DNA of 64,000 bases from Nesterenkonia sp. E16_10 (GCF_017347085.1 NZ_JADPSA010000001.1:226467-290466); one strand, 5' to 3'; positions 9,497 through 17,716 are shown, numbered from the stretch's first letter. Notes: a model not told the origin generated them from the sequence alone. Numbers and translations are program-made.

Positions 9497-10414
9497 ATGC
9501 CCCAGCACCAGAGAAACCCGGCCTTCCACCTTGAGCGGTGGGTGGCCGGGTTTCTGCTGTGTGTGGCGCTCTTCGGGGTGCTCTACCTGGGCGCGGTCCG
9601 CACCGGGCCGGGTCAGCTGCTGGACCAGATGATGCAGCGCACCGCCGCAGGCACCTGGAATCCGCTGCCTGAGCTGAACGCGCACAGAACCTGGGCCACC
9701 GTGTGGATCCTGCTGCCCCCGGCGCTGGCCTGCCTGGCGCTGGGACATCAGCGCGGACCCCACCAGCGCTGGCTGGTCCTGCTCTGCGGGGCCGCTGTGG
9801 CGCTGGGGTCCAACATCACCACGCAGCTGATCAAGCTGGTCTGGTCCTCACGCCCTGCGCTGGTGGGTCTGAGCGGGGATTGGCCGATGAACTCGCTGCC
9901 CAGCGGTCACACGACCATGGCCGCCGGTGCCGCAGCGGCGGCGTTCCTGATCTGCCGGCCCCGGGACCGCGCCTTCTGGGGCGTCCTGGCCGCAATCTGG
10001 GCGGCCGGATGGGGCGGCTACATCTTCATCGAGGGCTGGCACCTGCCCAGCGACATGTTGGCGGCCTATCTGGTGGTGGCGGCGTGGACCCTGCTCGGCG
10101 GCGCCGTGGTGCACCACGTCGAAGCCGGCGACCCGCAGCTCGCGCCGCTGCCCGCCGAACCTGGAATCCCGGGAGGCCGGCAGGCGGGACTGTGCCTGAC
10201 GCTCGGGGTGATCGGCACGGCGCTCGGGCTTGCCGCGCTGCTGGGACCGGTGGCGCGCCACGGCCTGGCAGGGGCCACGGCCTCACCCAGCCCGTGGTTG
10301 TTCATGGCGGGGGCCGCGTTGTCCTGCGCCCCGGCGTTCCTGCTCAGCGCGGTCCTGATCCCGCTGTTCTCCAGCGAGACCCGGCACCTGACCCGCACCT
10401 CTCGCACACGCTGA
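9497..10414 (+). CDS. PAP2-family membrane phosphatase (second paralogue)
   Basis: A 305-residue PAP2 protein with the same plan as the gene at 6089. It has a KLVWSSRP motif, SLPSGHTT, and EGWHLPSDML for motif 3, followed by AAYLVVAAW, which is almost the same stretch as in the first copy. Extra C-terminal helices end in a similar F-S-S-E-T block. It follows the symporter by 21 bases on the same strand and may be co-transcribed. The start at 9497 is chosen because the next ATG upstream lies in the intergenic leader. The substrate is unknown. The 3' end, including the stop codon, is partly duplicated just downstream. Confidence 0.88.
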   Translation: MPQHQRNPAFHLERWVAGFLLCVALFGVLYLGAVRTGPGQLLDQMMQRTAAGTWNPLPELNAHRTWATVWILLPPALACLALGHQRGPHQRWLVLLCGAAVALGSNITTQLIKLVWSSRPALVGLSGDWPMNSLPSGHTTMAAGAAAAAFLICRPRDRAFWGVLAAIWAAGWGGYIFIEGWHLPSDMLAAYLVVAAWTLLGGAVVHHVEAGDPQLAPLPAEPGIPGGRQAGLCLTLGVIGTALGLAALLGPVARHGLAGATASPSPWLFMAGAALSCAPAFLLSAVLIPLFSSETRHLTRTSRTR

Positions 10415-10484
10415 GCCGCGCGCCCCGAGCTGCCTGCCGCGCGCCCTGCCCTGACGCTGAGCCGTGCGCCCTGAGCTGCATGCC
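10408..10484. repeat. Imperfect duplication of a gene 3' end (31-base units)
   Basis: Unit 10408-10438 spans the last codons and TGA of the second PAP2 gene. Unit 10454-10484 repeats it with three differences in 31 bases, including the TGA. A 15-base GC-rich spacer separates them. No coding role is apparent for the second copy. Confidence 0.8.
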
Positions 10485-10496
10485 CCGCACGCAGAG

Positions 10497-10527
10497 CCGC
10501 CCGGTCCACAAGAAGTGGACCGGGCGG
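10497..10527. terminator. Bidirectional hairpin terminator
   Basis: A perfect 13-base-pair stem (CCGCCCGGTCCAC / GTGGACCGGGCGG) with loop AAGAA, between the convergent PAP2 and desaturase genes. It has no long U tract on either strand, as is common in high-GC actinobacteria. Confidence 0.85.
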
Positions 10528-10582
10528 GAGACCGCGGGGCGCAGCGCCCCGTGAGCAGGGGTTCTGCGTGACCCGGAGCGGG

Positions 10583-11686
10583 TCAGCGGGGGCGGTACTG
10601 GTTCATGATCGGGCAGTCCATCGGGTCGGCGTAGCCCAGGCCCACCCGGTTCAGGTAGGTGATGACCATGCCGTAGGACTGGACCAGGCCGGTGGCGGTG
10701 TAGCTGATGCCCTTCTCGGCGCAGAACTCCTCGACGATCGGCTTGACCTTGTGCAGGTTGGGGCTGGGCATCCGCGGGAAGAGGTGATGCTCGACCTGCA
10801 GGTTCAGTCCACCCATGGCCACGTCCATGGCCCGTCCGCCCTTGATGTTGCGCGAGGTCAGCACCTGGCGGCGCAGGAAGTCCATGTCGGAGTCCTTGGG
10901 GATGATCGGCATGCCCTTGTGGTTGGGGGCGAAGCTGCCACCCATGTAGACGCCGAAGACCACGAGCTGCACCGCGAGGAAGCCCAGCGCCAGGCCCGGG
11001 CTCATGGCCAGGAAGATCAGCACCGGGAAGCCGATCAGGCGCACGGCCAGCATGGCCAGCTCGGTCTTGCGGCGCTTGAGCTTCTTGGCGGTGAAGACGG
11101 TCTTGAGCGCGTTGTAGTGCAGCGCGATCGCGAAGAGGGTCAGCAGCGGGAAGAACATCCAGCCCTGCCGGCGGGCCAGCCAGCCCATGAAGCCGGTGCG
11201 CTGTGCGGCGTCCTCGGCGACGAAGACCAGGGCGCCGGGGGCGATGTCGCCGTCCTTGCCGATGGTGTTGGGGTTGGCGTGGTGCTTGCCGTGCTTCTTG
11301 GTCCACCACGCGTAGGAGAGACCGACGATGAGGTTGCCGGTGACCCGGCCGAACCATTCGTTGCGCTTGCCGGTGCGGAACACCTGCTGGTGGGCGCCGT
11401 CGTGGGAGAGGAAGGCGACCTGGGTGAACAGGATCCCGAAGAGCGCGGCGAGGCCCAGCTGCCAGAGGCTGTCACCGAGGGTGAACATCGCCACGAAGGC
11501 GCCGGCGAAGGCCAGGCTCAGCACGATCACCCGGAGCACGTAGCTGGAGGCGCCGCGGTCCATCAGTCCCTCGTCCTTGACCCGCTGGGCGAGCTCGAAG
11601 AATTCGTTGACCTGTTTGTTACCGGCTGGGCGCACTCGCTCGGCGCGGCCCGGGGCGGCCTCCGACCGTGTCTCAGTGATTGTCAT
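10583..11686 (-). CDS. Acyl-lipid fatty acid desaturase
   Basis: A 367-residue di-iron membrane desaturase that puts a double bond into acyl chains of membrane lipids. All three histidine boxes are present: HDGAHQ, KHGKHH and QVEHHLFP. The QxxHH third box is typical of acyl-lipid front-end or omega-type enzymes, so regiospecificity cannot be fixed. Four hydrophobic segments flank the boxes in the usual pattern. The start ATG follows a GATAAC hexamer at 11695-11700 by eight bases. The histidine kinase gene ends 86 bases upstream on the same strand, and the gap holds a perfect 20-base palindrome. This context resembles Bacillus des-desK-desR, so cold or membrane-fluidity control is likely. Confidence 0.93.
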   Translation of the reverse strand: MTITETRSEAAPGRAERVRPAGNKQVNEFFELAQRVKDEGLMDRGASSYVLRVIVLSLAFAGAFVAMFTLGDSLWQLGLAALFGILFTQVAFLSHDGAHQQVFRTGKRNEWFGRVTGNLIVGLSYAWWTKKHGKHHANPNTIGKDGDIAPGALVFVAEDAAQRTGFMGWLARRQGWMFFPLLTLFAIALHYNALKTVFTAKKLKRRKTELAMLAVRLIGFPVLIFLAMSPGLALGFLAVQLVVFGVYMGGSFAPNHKGMPIIPKDSDMDFLRRQVLTSRNIKGGRAMDVAMGGLNLQVEHHLFPRMPSPNLHKVKPIVEEFCAEKGISYTATGLVQSYGMVITYLNRVGLGYADPMDCPIMNQYRPR

Positions 11687-11742
11687 GGTTCCACGTTATC
11701 GAGCTGAGATCTGCGCCGCGTCACCCGGCGGAGCCAACCTGA

Positions 11743-11762
11743 CCCCCTACCCGGGTAGGGGG
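11743..11762. promoter_or_regulatory. Perfect 20-base palindrome upstream of the desaturase
   Basis: CCCCCTACCCGGGTAGGGGG is a perfect dyad with no loop, in the 86-base gap between the kinase stop and the desaturase start. Its centre is about 64 bases upstream of the transcription start implied by the GATAAC -10 hexamer. That is a usual distance for an activator site, so it is a candidate operator for the adjacent response regulator. A terminator for the kinase gene is the alternative. Confidence 0.6.
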
Positions 11763-11772
11763 TGGGCCGGGT

Positions 11773-13725
11773 TCACAAGGGGAAGGAGGCACGGATGAAG
11801 TACCCGCCGTCCGGGGTCTCTCCGGTCTCCACTGTCCCGCCGACGGCGCTGACCCGCTCCCGGATGCCCTCCAGTCCCAGCCCGGCGCCCGGGGCGGGCA
11901 CCGAGACCGGGTGCGGCGGGGCGGTGTTGCGCACCTGTATCAGCAGGTGTTCGGTGTCTGCGGAGCTCGAATCCCCAGGCCGTTCCCCGAGCAGCTCGGC
12001 GCTGACCTCGATCGTGGAGGAGGGCGCATGGCGCAGCGCGTTGCTCAGTCCCTCCTGGACCATCCGGTAGGCGGCGAGGCCCACAGCCGAGGACGCCTCG
12101 ACGACGTCGAGCCCGGTGACCCGGATCGGGGTGCCCGAGGCGCGGGTGGCTTCGACCAGGGAGTAGATCTCGGCGAGGCCCGGGGTCGGTCCGGTGGGGG
12201 GCTCCTCCTCGCTGCGCAGGGTGCCCAGCAGCATCCGCATCTCCCCCAGGGCCTGCCGGGAGGATCGGGCGATCTCTTCGAACTCCTGCTGCGCCTCGGG
12301 CGTGATCGAGCTGAGCCGGTAGCGGGCGGTGGCGGCCTGCACGCTGATCACCGACATGGAGTGGGCGACCACGTCGTGGAGCTCGCGGGCGATCCGGTTG
12401 CGCTCCTCCAGCTCCCGACGACGTCGGCTCTGCTGCGCGCTGGTGCGTTCGGAGACCTCGAGCCGGTCGGCGTCGCGGATCCACTGCCGGGTCAGGCTTC
12501 CGAGCACGGCGACGCCGACCCCGACCGAGGCGAACACGATGCCGGTGCTCACCGCGCCGTCGGGCAGCTGCGGAGCCGCCATGACGATGGCCGCGAAGGT
12601 CAGCAGCGCACTGGCGGCCCAGCCGCTGGCCGCGCAGTACCAGGGCTCACGCAGCGCCGCGACCAGGATGACCCCGCACTGGATCAGCATGGCGGTCACC
12701 GGCCAGGGCCAGATCCCGACCCCGGCCTCCGCGGTGGCCCCCATCAGCCCGGCCGAGACAAGCACCGAGGCGCCGATGCCGACCCAGGGGAGCTTCAGCG
12801 TGAGCACCAGGCTCAGACAGTGCGCGAGGGTCAGCACCAGGCCCAGGGCCGGGTGGATCCCGTAGACCGTGGTGGTCAGCGGCCAGGACACCGCGAAGAG
12901 CACCACCGCGGCGAAGCTGATCCCGATCCAGGACCAGGCGGCGGAGCTGAAGGAGGCCGCGGAGTCCTCGCCCTGGGCCCCCTGCCTTCCGCCGGCGACC
13001 CGGGAGAGCGTGCGCTCCAGCGGATGCGCCTGGGGGTGCTCCAGCGGGATCAGCCGACCCCGGCCGCCGGCGCCGAGCAGGCTCGTGGCCAGCAGCGCGT
13101 CCAGCGCGGCCAGACCCCGCATCACGGCAGGCAGGGTGACCAGGAAGACCACGCCGAGGAGGAAGAACACCCCGGAGTCCAGCACGTACTGCCAGAAGCC
13201 GCTGGCCGGCACCAGCGCCGGCGCGGCGAGCTCCAGGAGACGGATCAGGCCGCGTTCACCGGGGATGAATCGGGACCAGAAGAAGTAGGTGAGACCGACC
13301 GGGCCCATCGCGATCCACAGGACCGCAACCACGAAGGTCACCAGCCGCACCGGCAGCGCGAGGATCATCTCGAAGATCAGGTCCAGCCAGCGGCGCGGGT
13401 CCGCCACCGGTCGGAGCCGACCGGCCAGACCTGGGTCCCGGGGGCGGTAGCCGACCGGATCGAGCAGCGCGCCCCAGATGCGCAGCCGACGCCGGGAGAG
13501 CTCGGCGAACTCCGAGGCGGTGACCAGGGTCAGCGGCAGCACCAGGGCCCCCACCCACAGCGGCGCGGTCGCGATGGAGACCACCAGCAGGCTCAGAAGC
13601 AGGCTGGCCCCGAAGAGCGCGATCGGCAGCCCCGGGAGCACGTAGGCGCTGTCGCGCACGAGCCGTCGGGTCAGGGATTCAGGGCGAGGGCTGTGCACGT
13701 GGGGGGTCCTGGGCTGCAAGGGCAT
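11773..13725 (-). CDS. NarL-system sensor histidine kinase with many membrane helices
   Basis: A 650-residue HisKA_3-type kinase. The N-terminal half (about residues 30-225) is a hydrophobic sensor region like the putative-sensor domain of actinobacterial kinases. A second block of five or so helices lies around residues 290-410. The dimerisation/phosphoacceptor box (ARELHDVVAHS, His about 447) and the ATPase domain (NALRHA, about 564; GLGLEGIRER, about 615) follow. No large extracellular domain is apparent, so the signal is probably sensed within the membrane, as in DesK or LiaS-type kinases. It is divergent from its likely partner regulator (57-base gap) and upstream of the desaturase on the same strand. 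Confidence 0.9.
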   Translation of the reverse strand: MPLQPRTPHVHSPRPESLTRRLVRDSAYVLPGLPIALFGASLLLSLLVVSIATAPLWVGALVLPLTLVTASEFAELSRRRLRIWGALLDPVGYRPRDPGLAGRLRPVADPRRWLDLIFEMILALPVRLVTFVVAVLWIAMGPVGLTYFFWSRFIPGERGLIRLLELAAPALVPASGFWQYVLDSGVFFLLGVVFLVTLPAVMRGLAALDALLATSLLGAGGRGRLIPLEHPQAHPLERTLSRVAGGRQGAQGEDSAASFSSAAWSWIGISFAAVVLFAVSWPLTTTVYGIHPALGLVLTLAHCLSLVLTLKLPWVGIGASVLVSAGLMGATAEAGVGIWPWPVTAMLIQCGVILVAALREPWYCAASGWAASALLTFAAIVMAAPQLPDGAVSTGIVFASVGVGVAVLGSLTRQWIRDADRLEVSERTSAQQSRRRRELEERNRIARELHDVVAHSMSVISVQAATARYRLSSITPEAQQEFEEIARSSRQALGEMRMLLGTLRSEEEPPTGPTPGLAEIYSLVEATRASGTPIRVTGLDVVEASSAVGLAAYRMVQEGLSNALRHAPSSTIEVSAELLGERPGDSSSADTEHLLIQVRNTAPPHPVSVPAPGAGLGLEGIRERVSAVGGTVETGETPDGGYFIRASFPL

Positions 13726-13726
13726 G

Positions 13727-13739
13727 GTGATCTCATCAC
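13727..13739. promoter_or_regulatory. Inverted repeat in the kinase/regulator divergent promoter
   Basis: GTGATctcATCAC, five-base arms with a three-base centre, lies one base upstream of the kinase ATG, within its leader. It is a possible autoregulatory site or RNA element. The arms are short, so chance is not excluded. Confidence 0.35.
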
Positions 13740-13782
13740 ACCATAGGCATCGGCGAGCGCGGTACCGAGGTAGCGTTGAATC

Positions 13783-14490
13783 ATGCCCACCGCCGACTCC
13801 GCCGACCCCTCGGCCCCGCACTCCCCTGCCTCGATCCGAGTGCTCATCGTCGATGACCAGTCGATGATCCGCGCAGGCTTCGCCGCCCTGCTCGACGCCC
13901 AGGTGGACATCACGGTGACCGGCACCGCGGCCGACGGCGAGGGCATCGAGGAGGTGGTGCGCAACACCACCCCCGACGTCGTGCTGATGGACATCCGGAT
14001 GCCCAAGGTCAACGGCCTGGAGGCCACTCGGCAGATCCTCAGCATGGACGGGACCCCGCCGCGAATCCTGATGCTGACCACCTTCGACGCCGACGAGTAC
14101 GTCTTCGACGCGCTGCGCGCAGGGGCCAGCGGCTTCCTGCTCAAGGACGCCACCCCCGAGGAGCTGGTCCAGGCGGTCCGGGTCGTGGCCGAGGGCGATG
14201 CGCTGCTCTCGCCGAAGATCACCCGCACCCTGATCGCCGACTACGCGGCCCGTCCGACGGCGACCCCGGCACCCTCGCGTCCGCTGGGGGAACTCACCGA
14301 GCGGGAGCAGGAGGTGATGACCGCCGTCGCCCGGGGACGATCGAACGCGGAGATCGCAGCCGACCTGTTCCTGGCCGAGCAGACCGTGAAGACCCACGTG
14401 TCACGGATCCTGACCAAGCTGGCGCTGCGGGACCGGACCCAGATGGTGGTCTACGCCTATGAATGCGGGCTGGTGCGCGCCGGGGAGTGA
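13783..14490 (+). CDS. NarL/LuxR-type response regulator
   Basis: A 235-residue two-domain regulator. The receiver domain has acidic residues in VLIVDDQ, the phosphoacceptor Asp in VVLMDIRMP (about residue 69) and the lysine in FLLKDA. A linker leads to a C-terminal LuxR-type helix-turn-helix (LTEREQEVMTAVARGRSN... EQTVKTHVSRIL). TAGCGT at 13771-13776 lies six bases before the ATG, a leaderless arrangement. It is divergent from the histidine kinase, which is the expected phosphodonor. The neighbouring desaturase is the best guess for a target gene. Confidence 0.93.
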   Translation: MPTADSADPSAPHSPASIRVLIVDDQSMIRAGFAALLDAQVDITVTGTAADGEGIEEVVRNTTPDVVLMDIRMPKVNGLEATRQILSMDGTPPRILMLTTFDADEYVFDALRAGASGFLLKDATPEELVQAVRVVAEGDALLSPKITRTLIADYAARPTATPAPSRPLGELTEREQEVMTAVARGRSNAEIAADLFLAEQTVKTHVSRILTKLALRDRTQMVVYAYECGLVRAGE

Positions 14491-14511
14491 GCCCGGGGCC
14501 CGCTGTGCGGC

Positions 14512-14591
14512 GTGAGCCGGGCTCCGGCAGTATGGCGGCGTGGGCCGGGCTCCGGCAGTCTGGCGGCGTGGGCCGGGCTCCGGCAGTCTGG
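14512..14591. repeat. Tandem 28-base repeat upstream of oligopeptidase B
   Basis: Units at 14512-14539 and 14540-14567 and a truncated one at 14568-14591 share the core GCCGGGCTCCGGCAGT. The first unit contains the exact 18-mer GAGCCGGGCTCCGGCAGT that also occurs at 42786. The array fills the gap between the regulator stop and the ptrB start, directly before the ptrB translation start. Confidence 0.9.
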
Positions 14592-14603
14592 TTGAATGGC
14601 GGC

Positions 14604-16868
14604 ATGTCTGAAACCACCGCCCCGCAGGCCAAGAAGATCCCCACCGAACGCACCCACCACGGGGACACCTTCGTGGATCACTACGAATGGCTGCGGGAGA
14701 AGGACTCCCCCGAGGTCCTGGCGCATCTGCACGCCGAGAACGCCTACGCCGAGGCGGTGACCGCGGCGCAGAAGCCGCTGCGCGAGACCATCTTCGCCGA
14801 GATCAAGCACCGCACCGTGGAGACCGACCTCTCGGTGCCCACCCGCCGGGGCGACTGGTGGTACTTCACCCGCACCATCGAGGGTGAGCAGCACCCGGTG
14901 TACTGCCGGGTCCCCGCCTCCCCCGCTGGGGCCTGGACCCCGCCGCAGGTGGAGGCCGGCGTCGCCCTGGAGGGTGAGCAGACCTTCTTCGACACCAACG
15001 CCGAGGCCGCGAAGCACCCGTTCTACCAGCTCGGCGGTATGTCGCTGAACGCTGAGGGGACCCTGCTGGCCTACTCCGAGGACACCTCCGGGGACGAGCA
15101 CTACACCGTGCGCTTCCGCGACCTGAGGACCGGGGAGAACCATCCCGAGCAGATCAGCAACGTCCACGGCGGACCCGTGCTGGAGCCCACCGGGACCCGC
15201 GCCTACTACATGGTGGCCGATGCGGCCTGGCGGCCCTACCGGCTCTTCATGCACACCCTGGGCACCGCGGCCGAGCAGGACCGGCTGATCCTGGAGATCA
15301 GCGACGAACAGCTCTGGACCGGCGTCGGCCTCTCCGCGGACAAGCGCGAACTGGTGATCATCTCCGGAAACTCCGAGTACGACGAGTCTCGGCTGCTGGA
15401 TGTCACCGACCCACAGGCGGAGCCGGTGCTCCTGATCGGCGCCGAGCGGCGCCTGCTGCACAGCATCGACCCGATCGAGGTCGACGGCGAGCGGCTGCTG
15501 CTGATCACGCACAACCAGTCCGGGCCGAACAACGCCCTGTCGGTGACCACCGCCGCGGCGCTGACTGCCCAGGACCCGCGCGGTGACCACGCTCTGGACC
15601 TGGGCAAGCCGGTGCTGCCGCACGAGGAGACGGTCAAGCTCGAAGGCGTGAGCGTCACCGCCGCGCAGATCATCGTCGCCGCCCGGCGCGAGACCATCGA
15701 GTCCATCCAGCTGCTGTCCCTGGAGGCGCTGCGTGCGGCGCTCGCCGGGGCCGAACCGGTGCTCACCTCCTCGCTGCCCGGCCCGGCCTTCGAGGAAGAG
15801 CTCTACACCTGCGCGGTGATCGCCGCGGAGTATGAGGCGCCGCTGTTCCGGGTGGCCTATGAGTCCTGGCTGACCCCGACCCGGATCTACGACATCGACC
15901 ATGCCACCGCGGAGCCGGTGCTGCGCCGGGAGACCCCGGTCAACGATGTGGACCTCGACGCCTACCGCGCCACCCGGATCTGGGCCCCCAGCGGGGACAC
16001 CCGCGCGGACGGCACGGCGATCGAGATCCCGGTCACGGTGCTGCACCACCGGGACGTCTCCGCCGACGGCACGAACCCCGCGCTGGTCTATGGCTACGGC
16101 TCCTACGAGATGAGCATGGATCCCGCCTTCGGGATCCCGCGGCTCTCGCTGCTGGATCGCGGGATCGTCTTCGCGATCGCGCACGTCCGCGGCGGCGGCG
16201 AGCTCGGGCGCGGCTGGTACGAGGACGGGAAGAAGCTCAAGAAGATGAACACCTTCACCGACTTCATCGCCGCCACCGATCACCTGATCAGCACCGGATG
16301 GGCGGATCCAGCGCGGGTCGCGGCGCTCGGCGGCTCCGCGGGCGGGCTGCTGATGGGCGCGGTGGCCAACCTCGCGCCAGAGAAGTACGTCGCGATCCTG
16401 GCCCAGGTGCCCTTCGTGGACAACCTGACCACCATCCTGGACCCGGAGCTGCCGCTCTCGGCGCTGGAGTGGGAGGAGTGGGGCAACCCGATCACCGACC
16501 CCGAGGTCTACCGCTATATGAAGTCCTACGCGCCGTATGAGAATGTGCGCGAGGTCGCCTACCCTGCGATCGCGGCGGTGACCAGCCTCAACGACACCCG
16601 GGTGCTCTACGTGGAGCCCGCGAAATGGGTGCAGGTGCTGCGCGAGGCCCAGCGCGGCGAGGCCCCGGTGGTGATGAAGATCGAGATGGACGGCGGCCAC
16701 GGCGGTGCCTCGGGTCGGTATGAGACCTGGAAGGAACGCGCCTGGGACTACGCGTTCATCGCCCACCACCTCGGCGCAGTTCAGGATCTCAGCGCCGGTC
16801 AGAGTCTCAGCGACGGTCAGGATCTCAGCGCCGGTCAGAGCCTCAGCAAGAGCGAGGCGCGTCGATGA
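14604..16868 (+). CDS. ptrB: Oligopeptidase B-type S9 family serine peptidase
   Basis: A 754-residue cytosolic prolyl-oligopeptidase-fold peptidase that cleaves short peptides, classically after Lys or Arg. The N-terminal beta-propeller is followed by the alpha/beta-hydrolase domain. The catalytic triad is Ser in GGSAGG (about residue 577), Asp in SLNDTR (about 663) and His in GGHGGAS (about 698). The HVRGGGELGRGWYEDGK signature of oligopeptidase B is present. No signal peptide is seen. The C-terminus carries an 18-base tandem repeat adding QDLSAG/QSLSDG units beyond the normal fold end. The stop overlaps the methyltransferase start (ATGA). The start at 14604 follows directly after the repeat array. 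Confidence 0.9.
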   Translation: MSETTAPQAKKIPTERTHHGDTFVDHYEWLREKDSPEVLAHLHAENAYAEAVTAAQKPLRETIFAEIKHRTVETDLSVPTRRGDWWYFTRTIEGEQHPVYCRVPASPAGAWTPPQVEAGVALEGEQTFFDTNAEAAKHPFYQLGGMSLNAEGTLLAYSEDTSGDEHYTVRFRDLRTGENHPEQISNVHGGPVLEPTGTRAYYMVADAAWRPYRLFMHTLGTAAEQDRLILEISDEQLWTGVGLSADKRELVIISGNSEYDESRLLDVTDPQAEPVLLIGAERRLLHSIDPIEVDGERLLLITHNQSGPNNALSVTTAAALTAQDPRGDHALDLGKPVLPHEETVKLEGVSVTAAQIIVAARRETIESIQLLSLEALRAALAGAEPVLTSSLPGPAFEEELYTCAVIAAEYEAPLFRVAYESWLTPTRIYDIDHATAEPVLRRETPVNDVDLDAYRATRIWAPSGDTRADGTAIEIPVTVLHHRDVSADGTNPALVYGYGSYEMSMDPAFGIPRLSLLDRGIVFAIAHVRGGGELGRGWYEDGKKLKKMNTFTDFIAATDHLISTGWADPARVAALGGSAGGLLMGAVANLAPEKYVAILAQVPFVDNLTTILDPELPLSALEWEEWGNPITDPEVYRYMKSYAPYENVREVAYPAIAAVTSLNDTRVLYVEPAKWVQVLREAQRGEAPVVMKIEMDGGHGGASGRYETWKERAWDYAFIAHHLGAVQDLSAGQSLSDGQDLSAGQSLSKSEARR
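16779..16850. repeat. Four tandem 18-base units at the ptrB 3' end
   Basis: Four in-frame units (16779-16796, 16797-16814, 16815-16832, 16833-16850) of about GGTCAGGATCTCAGCGCC with alternating variants. They extend the protein by repeats of the type QDLSAG and QSLSAG. Units 1 and 3 and units 2 and 4 are the closest pairs, suggesting a 36-base duplication of an earlier pair. Confidence 0.88.
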
Positions 16869-17716
16869 GCACAGCCGACGCGCCGGACTCGCGCGGCTCC
16901 AGCCAGCCCTCGGTCCCCGAGGTCGATCCGGCCTTCGCCTGGGTGAGCGACCCGGAGCTCGTGGCGATCTATGACGTGGAGAACTCCGGCGGCTGGGACC
17001 ACGAGTTCTATCTCGAGCTGGCCCAGGAGCTCGGCGCCGAGCATGTGGCCGACATCGGCTGCGGCACCGGGGTCTTCGGAATCCTGCTGGCCGAGCACGG
17101 CATCGAGGTCACCGGGGTGGACCCCTCGGCGGCGATGATCGACGTCGCCCGCTCCCGCAGCGGCGCCGGTTCCGGCTCCGGTGCCGCCGCAACGCTGAAC
17201 CCGCCCCCGCGCTGGATCCACGGCTTCGCCGATCAGCTGCCCTCGCAGTCGGCGGACATGGCCGTGATGGAGGGCCATGTGGCGCAGTACTTCCTCACCC
17301 GCACGGACTGGGAAGCCGTGCTGGGCCATGCCTTCCGGGCGCTGAAACCCGGCGGCCATCTGGCCTTCGAGGCACGCAATCCGGCGGCGCTGGAGCTCGA
17401 CGCCTGGGATCCGGAGTCCACGCGGGAGACCCAGCCGCACCCCGATGGTGGCGAGTTCACCTCCTGGATGGAGATCGTGCGGGTCACCGAAGACCCTGCC
17501 GAGGGGGCGCTGATCACCGCCCGGGCGCACAACATCCTGCCGGATTCCCGCGAGATCATTGCCGAGGAGACGCTGCGCTACCGGCCGCTTCCGGTGCTGC
17601 GCGAGACGCTGAGCGCCGCCGGGTTCCGCGAGGTGCAGATCTGGGGCGACTGGGACCGCGAGAAGCTCACCGAGGACTCCCCCGAGATGATCTTGCTGGC
17701 CCAGAAGCCCCGCTGA
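16865..17716 (+). CDS. Class I SAM-dependent methyltransferase
   Basis: A 283-residue methyltransferase with motif I ADIGCGTGVFG (about residues 62-72), motif II acidic VTGVDPS (about 86) and the later ALKPGGHLAFEARNP block typical of small-molecule methyltransferases. It starts inside the ptrB stop (ATGA overlap), so it is translationally coupled to the peptidase; why the two are linked is unclear. A Ser/Gly/Ala-rich loop near residue 100 (SGAGSGSGAA) is slightly unusual. The substrate is unknown. Confidence 0.85.
   Translation: MSTADAPDSRGSSQPSVPEVDPAFAWVSDPELVAIYDVENSGGWDHEFYLELAQELGAEHVADIGCGTGVFGILLAEHGIEVTGVDPSAAMIDVARSRSGAGSGSGAAATLNPPPRWIHGFADQLPSQSADMAVMEGHVAQYFLTRTDWEAVLGHAFRALKPGGHLAFEARNPAALELDAWDPESTRETQPHPDGGEFTSWMEIVRVTEDPAEGALITARAHNILPDSREIIAEETLRYRPLPVLRETLSAAGFREVQIWGDWDREKLTEDSPEMILLAQKPR

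Noticed and set aside
7973..9763. Long antisense ORF opposite the AGCS symporter
   Set aside because: It mirrors the codon periodicity of the symporter (GC-rich third positions), is rich in Arg, His and Gly, and has no recognisable domain.
14457..16769. Long antisense ORF opposite oligopeptidase B
   Set aside because: A shadow frame of a strongly coding gene; composition is typical of antisense GC-rich DNA.
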